A DNA stretch of 8,270 nt, from assembly GCA_002477825.1 (NCBI GenBank), contig DLKT01000016.1, forward strand, positions 1 to 8,270, in the 5' to 3' direction. Numbering within the stretch: position 1 is the stretch's first letter; each line of letters opens with the position of its first letter. The stretch is from Caryophanales bacterium UBA7581. GTDB lineage: Bacteria > Bacillota_I > Bacilli_A > RFN20 > CAG-826. The notes below the pieces were generated by a model, which was given only the letters and a program-made list of their open reading frames with translations, ran no database searches and was not told where the DNA came from. Shown piece after piece: positions 1-5,619 of this stretch. The translations under genes were made by a program, and so were the position numbers.

Positions 1-1
1 T

Positions 2-487
2 CAATTTGGTATTCTTCTTCACAATCATTCTTCTCGTTTTGAAGTCCTTTCCAAATTAAAAGAACTTCTTTCTCAACTGGAAAAGATTGATTTTCGCTCT
101 GGCTCTCATATTGCCTCTCGTTTTAAAGAAGTTCTTCTTTGTGATAATGGTATTGAATTTGATTCTATGCTTGAATTAGATGACTCTGAATCATGCCATG
201 TTTTCTTTTGTCATCCTAATTCGTCTTATGAAAAAGGGCATTGTGAACGTAACCATGTCCTCTTTCGTTACATTCGTTATAAAGGTCACAACTTTGATTC
301 TTTTTCGCAAGATACGGTGAATATGTTATTTTCTCACATTAATTCCTATCCTAGAAAATCTATCGCTGGGAACACTCCTTATTCCCTTGTTCTTAACGAT
401 CTAGGTATTGAGTTTTTAAACACCATTGGCATTTATTATGTTAATCCTGATGAGATTAACTTAACTCCATCTTTGCTTAAAAAGTAA
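2..487 (+). CDS. IS30-family transposase, C-terminal half (5' end outside window)
   Basis: The open frame enters from the left edge and runs 161 residues to TAA at 485-487. An internal ATG at 167 is not the real start, because the frame continues in register upstream of it. The visible part is the C-terminal half of the DDE/RNase H-like catalytic domain. A CDNGIEF motif carries the second catalytic Asp (residue 48 of the visible part). The segment YEKGHCERNH carries the catalytic Glu (residue 82). The gap between them is 33 residues, the DD(33)E spacing typical of IS30. Following residues (NSYPRKS, then NTPYSLVL) match the conserved IS30 tail. IS30 transposases are usually about 320-390 residues, so roughly half is seen. 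The first catalytic Asp and the N-terminal helix-turn-helix are off-window, so whether the gene is intact cannot be judged. No frameshift or stop is seen in the visible part. Confidence 0.9.
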   Translation, partial: QFGILLHNHSSRFEVLSKLKELLSQLEKIDFRSGSHIASRFKEVLLCDNGIEFDSMLELDDSESCHVFFCHPNSSYEKGHCERNHVLFRYIRYKGHNFDSFSQDTVNMLFSHINSYPRKSIAGNTPYSLVLNDLGIEFLNTIGIYYVNPDEINLTPSLLKK

Positions 488-522
488 TCTTTCTTTGAAG
501 AAGGCACCGTTCTCATCTTTAC

Positions 523-536
523 GTTGCAATAACTTC
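523..536 (+). repeat. Candidate IS end motif, copy 1 (GTTGCAATAACTTC)
   Basis: This 14-base motif lies 35 bases after the transposase stop, a usual position for an IS30-type right terminal repeat. It matches the copy at 637-650 at 12 of 14 positions. The assignment as a terminal repeat is inferred from position and the duplication; the left end is not available to confirm it. Confidence 0.35.
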
Positions 537-584
537 AAAAATTTATTTTTTGTTGTTCCTTTTCGTATGCCCTTTTTCATGCTT

Positions 585-593
585 ATTATATCA
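585..593 (-). promoter_or_regulatory. Extended -10 promoter candidate reading antisense into the transposase gene
   Basis: On the minus strand the sequence TGATATAAT gives a perfect TATAAT (585-590) with the TG of an extended -10 one base upstream. No good -35 box is seen: the hexamer 17 bases upstream, at 608-613, reads GAAGAA. Transcription would start near 578 and run leftward, antisense to the 3' end of the transposase gene. This resembles the antisense control reported for IS30, but here it is inference only. Confidence 0.35.
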
Positions 594-636
594 GTTTTTC
601 TTCTTTTTTCTTCATTTTTTTCGAAGGTTTTCTTCT

Positions 637-650
637 GTTGCATTTACTTC
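637..650 (+). repeat. Candidate IS end motif, copy 2 (GTTGCATTTACTTC)
   Basis: Second copy in the same orientation, 114 bases downstream of the first and differing at two positions. It may be the true right end, a relic of a second insertion, or a chance match in AT-rich sequence. Confidence 0.3.
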
Positions 651-726
651 GCTAATTAACCTCATTTGAAAACAAGGGAAAGTTCACAATGACCATCTTT
701 TTATCATTCGCTAATATGTAATGCAC

Positions 727-753
727 AAAAAAAAGAAGTAATTTAATTACTTC
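727..753 (-). terminator. Intrinsic terminator containing the stop codon of the 747-1385 gene
   Basis: A perfect 9-bp inverted repeat (735-743 paired with 745-753, GAAGTAATT against AATTACTTC) is followed on the minus strand by eight consecutive U residues (727-734). The single central base cannot form the loop alone, so the innermost pairs must open. The TAA stop of the hypothetical gene lies inside the stem. The stem is AT-rich, but the long U-tract makes this a good terminator. Confidence 0.8.
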
Positions 754-1385
754 CAATCCATCTCTGTTTCATATTTTGATTTTTTGGGTACATAAAATGA
801 TCCTTCAATCACTTTAAAATGAAAATCATAAAAAGAAATAGTAGTGTAAAAAGTATAAATAATGTTCTCTCTATGTTTTCTTGTTCCCACAGTCATAAGA
901 CTATAAACAAGTTGACCATTTTCATCTAATTTACAATCGTCTAAATAGTAACGATCTTCTTTGGTAGAAAAATCTAATGCTTTTTTAGGATATCCTTTTA
1001 AAAGCTCTATTTCTTGTCCTCTTTGAAAAGGAGAATGAAGTTCTTTAAAATGCGCTTTTTTGATCTCATCTTTTTTTCTTTTTTCTTCTTCCATCCGTTG
1101 AATTTCTTTGTTCCATGCTTCTTTTGCCTTTTTTTCTCTTTCTTCAATGATTGTAGCGTCATAAACTTCTATTTCATCTTGCAAGAAACGAGAAAAAGGA
1201 AATTCTTCTTCTAATGGGTCCATTTCATAATAGCGGTACGCTACCACGATTTGCGCATCATCTAATATTTTTTCAACTTTAAAAATTCGATAATCTTCAT
1301 CTATAAAAGTTCCATAAAGTTCGTCGGCTTCTTCATCTTTTTTTAAAGTAAAATATTGGATTTTATGAATATCACTAATGTTCAT
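747..1385 (-). CDS. Hypothetical protein, 212 residues, charged central helix
   Basis: I do not recognise the family. The frame is open from 1466, but that start would lie inside the adjoining tRNA gene. The ATG at 1383-1385 (MNISDIHKIQYF) has a Shine-Dalgarno-like GGAAGTGA six to seven bases upstream and begins after the tRNA terminator, so it is chosen. There is no signal peptide, membrane segment or Cys motif, so the protein is probably cytoplasmic. From the chosen start, residues about 1-75 are acidic with alternating hydrophobic residues, suggesting a small beta-rich domain. Residues about 80-115 are a highly charged, Lys/Glu-rich stretch likely to form a long helix. The rest looks beta-rich and ends in aromatic residues (FYDFHFKV, GSFYVPKK). 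No promoter is obvious between the upstream terminator and the start, so expression may depend on readthrough from the tRNA transcript. Codon use resembles the neighbouring genes. Confidence 0.7.
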   Translation of the reverse strand: MNISDIHKIQYFTLKKDEEADELYGTFIDEDYRIFKVEKILDDAQIVVAYRYYEMDPLEEEFPFSRFLQDEIEVYDATIIEEREKKAKEAWNKEIQRMEEEKRKKDEIKKAHFKELHSPFQRGQEIELLKGYPKKALDFSTKEDRYYLDDCKLDENGQLVYSLMTVGTRKHRENIIYTFYTTISFYDFHFKVIEGSFYVPKKSKYETEMDWK

Positions 1386-1416
1386 TTTTGTCACTTCCAT
1401 TTCTAGAAAAAGATAT

Positions 1417-1442
1417 AAAAAGATGTGAAATTGCTTCACACC
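1417..1442 (-). terminator. Intrinsic terminator after tRNA-Arg
   Basis: On the minus strand, GGTGTGAA and TTCACATC pair as an 8-bp stem (one G-U pair) around the loop GCAAT, followed by five U residues (1417-1421). It begins 14 bases after the encoded CCA of the tRNA and ends 31 bases before the start of the downstream hypothetical gene. It should end the tRNA transcript and limit readthrough into that gene. Confidence 0.75.
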
Positions 1443-1456
1443 TTTTATTTTCAAAA

Positions 1457-1525
<69 letters not shown>

Positions 1526-1533
<8 letters not shown>

Positions 1534-1560
1534 ACGTGTATATAATAGCGCAGTCCACAT
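1526..1560. repeat. 8-bp inverted repeat spanning the tRNA 5' end and its promoter
   Basis: ATGTGGAC (1526-1533, the complement of the tRNA 5' acceptor strand) is exactly mirrored by GTCCACAT (1553-1560) in the promoter spacer, with 19 bases between that include the -10 box. On the minus strand the spacer copy TGTGGAC is identical to the 3' acceptor strand of the tRNA itself. It could be a relic of a second tRNA copy or a chance repeat. Confidence 0.6.
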
Positions 1561-1571
1561 TCATTTTTCAA
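1542..1571 (-). promoter_or_regulatory. Promoter of tRNA-Arg
   Basis: On the minus strand, TTGAAA (1566-1571) and TATTAT (1542-1547) are separated by 18 bases. These are close matches to the housekeeping sigma-A -35 and -10 boxes. The sequence upstream (1572-1592) is almost pure A/T with A-tracts, like an UP element. The predicted start lies within a few bases of the mature tRNA 5' end, so the leader is very short. Confidence 0.7.
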
Positions 1572-1589
1572 GTTTTTTTTATTTTTTTA

Positions 1590-2855
1590 TTAAATCGCTA
1601 CTTCGTTATAAGAGATTTTAGAAACTTCTACCGTTTCTTCTTGAACATAGCCATTCACTTGAACGGTTTCTCCATTGACTTGTAAAGAGACATTTTTATC
1701 GATGCCCATGAAGGAAAAACTAAGTAAGATTAACTCATAAACATCTTGATTTATAAGTCCTTCTTCCATTAAGGCAACTTCTTTGATGCCTAAAACGATA
1801 CCTTCTTCATTTTCTAAAGGAGCAATACTCGTATCAATTTGTTGATACGTAGCAATCTTTTTTAATCCCGTAATAATGTTCGGTCTTACTTGAATTGCAT
1901 CATAGAAACAGGCTAAAGAAGAGTCTTTTTTATCGGTATATACGGTTACTGGTACATAATATTTCTCTTTTTGACTCCATGTTTTTTCATAATAAACAAT
2001 AGAACTTTCTTTATTCAAAACATCTAAAGAAGAAATATAAGGACGATTAATTCCTACTTCTTTTGTAAGTGTGTCTCCAAGCATTAGTCCATTCGGAAGC
2101 TTAGTTACTTGACTACCCTCTACTTGCAGTTTTAAGCCTTGAATTCCTTCAAAATCTAAGAATGTATGAACGAGCGATTCGACTAAATTCGTCTCATTTT
2201 TTTCTTCATATTCTAAAAAGTCTTTTGATAAGTCAAAGGTGAGAATTTGGTTATCTATTGTAAGTTTTTTAACGGTCGTGTTGGTAGGAATATAGCCGCG
2301 TAAATGATCGGTTTTTAATGATGTATCCACTTTTAAATAGTTAAAAACATCAAGCATTTCTTCTTGCATGGTATTTTTTCTTTCCATTTTTAAAGAAAGT
2401 GGAACGACATAATCATCATCGGAAAGTAGATAAATATGGTGATATACTTTTTCATTTTCTAACACGACTTCTTTTTCAATCGTTGGCTTTTTATTACCAA
2501 AATAGATGCCTAAACCAATTCCCGTTAAAGCAATACAAGTTGGAATGGCAATTAACGCTGCCCGCTTGGTTCTTTTGGAATTTAATATAATTAAACTAGG
2601 AAAATGAAATTTTCTTTTTCTCTTTTCCTTGATTTTTGGCATTTTAAGAACAGGAAGCTCTTCTTTTTCTATTTCTTGTTCGACCGGTTTACTTTCCACT
2701 TCCATTACACTTTCAACTTCGTTTTCCTTTACAAAGGCTTCTTTTTTCTTTTTTCTTTTAAAAGGATTCTTTTCCTTACACTTCATCACAAAATCTTGGC
2801 TTTTGGTGTGGCATTTTTCTTTAAAAGCTTTCCACCATTTAGAAAATTTCTTCAT
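1590..2855 (-). CDS. gerM: GerM-like sporulation/germination protein with two GerMN domains and an N-terminal membrane anchor
   Basis: GerM is a sporulation protein needed for efficient spore formation and germination in Bacillus; its exact biochemistry is unclear. The frame opens at 2879, but ATG 2853-2855 (MKKFSKWW, 421 residues) is chosen because AGAGGTG lies nine bases upstream; ATG 2862-2864 is an alternative. In order: a very basic and acidic cytoplasmic tail (residues 1-97); one hydrophobic helix (about 99-120, AALIAIPTCIALTG and following); an extracytoplasmic part with two GerMN-like domains. The first, at about 138-255, has RGYIPTNTTVKKLTI, FDLSKDF and a VEG end. The second, at about 285-402, has YYVPVTVYT, a short SLAC..AI segment and LQVNG. 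Bacillus GerM is a lipoprotein of about 366 residues. Here no lipobox is seen, and a long charged N-terminus precedes the helix. The gene follows racE by 51 bases without a terminator, so the two are probably cotranscribed, as in B. subtilis. Confidence 0.85.
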   Translation of the reverse strand: MKKFSKWWKAFKEKCHTKSQDFVMKCKEKNPFKRKKKKEAFVKENEVESVMEVESKPVEQEIEKEELPVLKMPKIKEKRKRKFHFPSLIILNSKRTKRAALIAIPTCIALTGIGLGIYFGNKKPTIEKEVVLENEKVYHHIYLLSDDDYVVPLSLKMERKNTMQEEMLDVFNYLKVDTSLKTDHLRGYIPTNTTVKKLTIDNQILTFDLSKDFLEYEEKNETNLVESLVHTFLDFEGIQGLKLQVEGSQVTKLPNGLMLGDTLTKEVGINRPYISSLDVLNKESSIVYYEKTWSQKEKYYVPVTVYTDKKDSSLACFYDAIQVRPNIITGLKKIATYQQIDTSIAPLENEEGIVLGIKEVALMEEGLINQDVYELILLSFSFMGIDKNVSLQVNGETVQVNGYVQEETVEVSKISYNEVAI

Positions 2856-2906
2856 AGCCCTCATCACCTCTAGTATCAATATAGAAATTAGAAAATGAAG
2901 ATAGAA

Positions 2907-3548
2907 CTAATTTTGAAAACTTTTTATTGTCTTCTCTGCTTTCTGATTCATATATACTTTTAGATGATTTCCTTTAGGTACATCTAAAAGAAATGAAAGA
3001 TATGGATCCAATAAAATAAGATGCGGGAAATAGATAAAGAACAAAAAAGCGATATGAGAAAAATGCGTACATCCTAAAAGTAAGTAAGGCGTTACTATAT
3101 TTTGTTTTTTGATCCATTTTATGATTTCTTTTATGTTTCTTTCTTCAATAAAGCGTACAAGTCTAGAGGCATTCATAACTGAATAACCTTCTTTTTTGAA
3201 ATAAGTTGTGGTTCTTTTGGTTCCGATTATCGTTACGTCTTTATTTTTTAAAAGCGCTAAAGAATGATCAATGATAAGATGAAGTTTGAAAGGTAAAGAG
3301 ATTAAGTTCATCTTTTTTAAAATCAAAGAAAAAGTATTACATACGATAAAAACATGGTCCACTCTTTTTTCTTTCCATTCTTCTATTTTTTTATAGGCGT
3401 ACTTTTTTAATTCTTTTTCACTTTTTTCACCCAAAGGAAACATTTCTCCTTCCATTTCTAGAAAGTAGGTGTGATAAATTTTATGTTTTAAAAGCGCTTC
3501 ATAAAATGGAATGAGTCCAAAACCACTATCGTAAATAACAATACGCAT
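2907..3548 (-). CDS. racE: Short, diverged glutamate racemase (RacE/MurI family)
   Basis: Glutamate racemase interconverts L- and D-glutamate in the cytoplasm, supplying D-Glu for peptidoglycan. The frame opens at 3611, but ATG 3546-3548 is preferred. It has GGGTGA five bases upstream, and the family's first strand begins there (MRIVIYDSGFG). The protein is then 213 residues; typical members are about 260-275. Family residues seen are D7 in YDSG, PLGEKS (38-43), the first catalytic Cys C70 in VCNT, IIGTKRTT..Y (107-116), a likely catalytic Glu E135 in ASRLVRFIEE, and the second Cys C160 with H162 in LLGCTHF. Departures include DSGFGLI for DSGxGGL, CNTFS for CNTAS, SR where CP is usual before the Glu, and a short C-terminal tail. 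Both cysteines are kept, so activity is plausible. The position between gerE and gerM matches racE of B. subtilis. Diversion to another Asp/Glu racemase substrate cannot be excluded. Confidence 0.8.
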   Translation of the reverse strand: MRIVIYDSGFGLIPFYEALLKHKIYHTYFLEMEGEMFPLGEKSEKELKKYAYKKIEEWKEKRVDHVFIVCNTFSLILKKMNLISLPFKLHLIIDHSLALLKNKDVTIIGTKRTTTYFKKEGYSVMNASRLVRFIEERNIKEIIKWIKKQNIVTPYLLLGCTHFSHIAFLFFIYFPHLILLDPYLSFLLDVPKGNHLKVYMNQKAEKTIKSFQN

Positions 3549-3563
3549 AACATTCACCCATTT

Positions 3564-3593
3564 TACTATATGAAAGAAAGAAAAATAGTAGAC
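3564..3593 (-). promoter_or_regulatory. Sigma-K-like promoter candidate for racE-gerM
   Basis: On the minus strand, CATATAGTA (3564-3572) fits the sigma-K -10 consensus CATAnnnTA. AC (3588-3589, within GTCTAC) lies 15 bases upstream, as for the short -35 element. The predicted start would be about 10-15 bases before the racE start codon. A sigma-A reading with -10 TATAGT has no good -35. Consensus sequences are from B. subtilis; use here is inferred. Confidence 0.4.
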
Positions 3594-3617
3594 GAAATGA
3601 AAAAAAGGCATACACTA
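3588..3617 (+). promoter_or_regulatory. Sigma-K-like promoter candidate for gerE
   Basis: CATACACTA (3609-3617) fits CATAnnnTA exactly, and AC (3592-3593, in GTAGAC) lies 15 bases upstream. gerE of B. subtilis is transcribed by mother-cell sigma-K, which supports the match. CATACACT also fits the sigma-E -10 consensus, but no sigma-E -35 is clear. Just downstream, TAGGC (3621-3625) fits the core TRGGY of a GerE site, though flanking bases do not. Confidence 0.55.
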
Positions 3618-3639
3618 CTATAGGCTAAAGGAGAGTTGT

Positions 3640-3843
3640 ATGCCATCTATTCTTACGAAAAGAGAAAGAGAAGTCTTCGAACTATTAGTCAAAAATCACT
3701 CCACGAAGGAAATCGCCGACACTTTATTTGTATCCGAAAAAACGGTTCGAAACCATATTTCTAACGTCATACAGAAATTGGGCGTGCGCGGAAGAGCTCA
3801 TGCCGTGATTGAACTATTTCGAATGAATGAAATCTCATTATAG
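3640..3843 (+). CDS. gerE: GerE, LuxR-type helix-turn-helix regulator of late mother-cell sporulation genes
   Basis: GerE is a small DNA-binding protein that activates or represses sigma-K-dependent spore-coat genes in the mother cell. The 67-residue product is a bare LuxR/FixJ-type HTH domain with no receiver domain. Residues 5-17 (LTKREREVFELLV) and 23-48 (TKEIADTLFVSEKTVRNHIS through QKLGV) follow B. subtilis GerE (74 residues) almost residue for residue, including the recognition helix SEKTVRNHIS. The start ATG has AAAGGAGAG about five bases upstream. It lacks the short N-terminal extension of the Bacillus protein. It is on the plus strand, divergent from racE, whereas in B. subtilis gerE and racE point the same way. 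Its TAG stop is the first codon of the terminator hairpin shared with uvrC. Identification as GerE and not a generic LuxR protein rests on this similarity, the length and the racE/gerM context. Confidence 0.93.
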   Translation: MPSILTKREREVFELLVKNHSTKEIADTLFVSEKTVRNHISNVIQKLGVRGRAHAVIELFRMNEISL

Positions 3844-3869
3844 CCTTTCTCGCTAGGAAGGCTATTTTT
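3841..3869 (+). terminator. gerE terminator; hairpin shared with the uvrC 3' end
   Basis: TAGCCTTTCT (3841-3850) and AGGAAGGCTA (3855-3864) form a 10-bp stem (one G-U pair) with the four-base loop CGCT, followed by TTTTT (3865-3869). The left arm begins with the gerE stop TAG, and the right arm ends with CTA, the reversed stop TAG of uvrC. On the minus strand the hairpin is followed by TAATGAG, not U-rich, so it terminates mainly gerE transcription; it could still stabilise the uvrC 3' end. Confidence 0.85.
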
Positions 3870-5619
3870 CATGTAAAGCCTGATATACGGAAGACGCAAC
3901 GTCAGCAGGTAGAATTTGTTCTAATTCACTGACGGATGCGTTTTTCATTTCTTCAATACTGGGATAACGTGCGTATAACGTGCGTTTTCTTTTTTCTCCA
4001 AGACCAGGAATACCATCTAATAAAGAAACAAATAAGCCTTTTGCTCTTTGTTCATGATGGAATTTAATCGCATAACGATGCACTTCATCTTGCATTCTCA
4101 TTAATAAAAAGAATAAAGGAGAAGCGGGATCCATCGGATAAATTTCTCCATTGATATCCATTAATCCTTCGGTTTGGTGCTTATCATTTTTATATAAGCC
4201 TAATAACGGAATGGTGACTTCCGCTTGGTCTAAGGCTTCTTTAGCAGCATGAATTTGTCCCAAGCCACCATCAACGATAATTAAATCAGGAAAAGGTTGA
4301 TTTTCCTCTTTTAAACGACTATATCGTCGATAAACAACTTCTCTCATGGAGGCGAAGTCATCACGTTTTTCTTCATGTTCAATATTGAACTTTCGGTACA
4401 TCTTTTTGGCTTTTTCGCCGTTAATAAAGCACACCATTGCCCCAATAGGAGAGGCTCCTTGGATATGTGAATTATCAAAAAGTTCGATGCGGTAAGGCGT
4501 AGGAATATTCGCTAATCGACCTAATTCTTCTAATAAAGCGACTTTATCATCTTCTAATCGAGCGGTAAGGAAATGCGAATCAAGTCCGGCTTTTGCATTC
4601 TTTAACGCTAAATCAATGAGCTCCATTTTACTTCCTCTAGAAGGCGTATAAACGCGGACATCTAACGCTAAAGAAAGTAAAGAAGCGATTTCAGGAATAG
4701 AAACCATGACTTCTTTAGGAAGAGGATGATTTACATAATATTGAGCAATTAAAGAAGAGGCCTGCTCTAACATATCATCAAATAATTCGACTACGAAAAA
4801 ATCTTTACCGAGAAGTTTTCCTTTTCGATATAGTAAAACCGCTAAACCGAGATAACCATCACGGGTAGATAAAGCAAAGACATCGCGGTTCGTTTTATCT
4901 TGAGAATGGACACTTTGTTTAGAAATCACGTGATCAATGGCGTCTAAGGTTTTCTTATATTCCGCTGCTTTTTCAAAGTGAAGAAGTTTCGCTTCTTCTT
5001 TCATCAAGTGTTCGATTTCTCTTCTTTTTTTATGGTCATTTCCGTTTAAAAAGTCATCGATTTCTTGAATTAAAGGTTCATATTCTTCTTTAGATATTGG
5101 ATGTAAGCAAGGCGCTAAACATTGATGCATATGGTAATACAAACAAGGTGTGGGTGGAATTGTTTTACATTTTCTTAAAGGAAACAAATCATTCAACAAA
5201 TTCATGATTTCATAGCAAGCGCCAGAATTCGGATAAGGACCATAATAGTGGTAATTGGGGTCATTATCCTTATACATAATGCGCAAATAAGGGTCATTTT
5301 TCTTATATAAAGCAATATAAGGATAGGATTTCCCGTCTTTTAACAAAATATTAAAAGGGGGATAATATTGACGAATGAGATTAATTTCTAATAAAAGCGC
5401 TTCTTTTTCTGTTTCGGTTTGAATGGTTTCAAAGTGATCGACTTCATTGACCATTCGTTTCACTTTTCCTTTTTGAGGGCGTAAAAAATATTGGGAAACA
5501 CGATTCTTTAAAATTTTCGCCTTTCCCACATAAATGACTTTTCCATTGATGTTATACATCAAATAAACCCCCGGTGATTGGGGTAATAAATCGATTTGTT
5601 CTTTTAAGCGTGCGTTCAT
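3862..5619 (-). CDS. uvrC: UvrABC system protein C (excinuclease subunit)
   Basis: UvrC makes both incisions around a UvrB-bound lesion in nucleotide-excision repair. At 585 residues it is full length (B. subtilis about 598). The N-terminal GIY-YIG nuclease (about 12-92) shows GVY 17-19, YVG 30-32, R40 and Glu78 (ALLLEINLI), for the 3' incision. Cysteines 151, 159, 167 and 171 fit the cluster reported to hold a 4Fe-4S centre in UvrC. A UVR motif that contacts UvrB lies at about 198-233. The RNase H-like 5'-incision domain shows D382 (FDNSHIQG), D450 (LIIVDGG) and H514 (VHRYAI). A C-terminal helix-hairpin-helix region (about 533-585) has GIPGLGEKRKRTL. The start ATG overlaps the mutS2 stop by four bases (ATGA), and GGTGGTGA within the mutS2 end serves as ribosome binding site, so translation is probably coupled. 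All key residues are present. Confidence 0.97.
   Translation of the reverse strand: MNARLKEQIDLLPQSPGVYLMYNINGKVIYVGKAKILKNRVSQYFLRPQKGKVKRMVNEVDHFETIQTETEKEALLLEINLIRQYYPPFNILLKDGKSYPYIALYKKNDPYLRIMYKDNDPNYHYYGPYPNSGACYEIMNLLNDLFPLRKCKTIPPTPCLYYHMHQCLAPCLHPISKEEYEPLIQEIDDFLNGNDHKKRREIEHLMKEEAKLLHFEKAAEYKKTLDAIDHVISKQSVHSQDKTNRDVFALSTRDGYLGLAVLLYRKGKLLGKDFFVVELFDDMLEQASSLIAQYYVNHPLPKEVMVSIPEIASLLSLALDVRVYTPSRGSKMELIDLALKNAKAGLDSHFLTARLEDDKVALLEELGRLANIPTPYRIELFDNSHIQGASPIGAMVCFINGEKAKKMYRKFNIEHEEKRDDFASMREVVYRRYSRLKEENQPFPDLIIVDGGLGQIHAAKEALDQAEVTIPLLGLYKNDKHQTEGLMDINGEIYPMDPASPLFFLLMRMQDEVHRYAIKFHHEQRAKGLFVSLLDGIPGLGEKRKRTLYARYPSIEEMKNASVSELEQILPADVASSVYQALHEK

Larger units (their letters stand above)
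1..650 (+). mobile_element. Right-hand part of an IS30-like insertion sequence
   Basis: The transposase C-terminus implies an insertion sequence whose left end lies outside the window. The right boundary is uncertain. IS30-type elements usually end a few tens of bases after the transposase stop, and two related motifs beginning GTTGCA occur downstream (523-536 and 637-650). Either could be the right inverted repeat; the left repeat needed for comparison is not in the window. The stretch from 488 to 746 otherwise holds no convincing gene. It is AT-rich with T-runs on the plus strand and a candidate leftward promoter. The right boundary given here is the outer motif and is an inference. Confidence 0.4.

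Noticed and set aside
461..580. Minus-strand 39-residue basic reading frame starting MKKGIRKG, directly after the TGATATAAT box
   Set aside because: It has no ribosome binding site, would be leaderless, overlaps the 3' end of the transposase frame, and its Lys-rich composition is what the T-rich opposite strand would give by chance.
1014..1214. Plus-strand frame of 66 residues, very rich in Phe
   Set aside because: It lies entirely opposite the hypothetical gene. Poly-Phe is the mirror of that gene's Lys/Glu codons, and there is no ribosome binding site.
2399..2898. Several plus-strand frames opposite gerM, rich in Phe and Ser
   Set aside because: They overlap one another in different frames and are complements of the Lys/Glu-rich N-terminal tail of GerM; none has a convincing start or family match.
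3549..3611. N-terminal extension of the racemase from 3611, hydrophobic and Phe-rich
   Set aside because: It would resemble a signal sequence but covers the divergent promoter region, has no ribosome binding site, and precedes the conserved first strand of the family.
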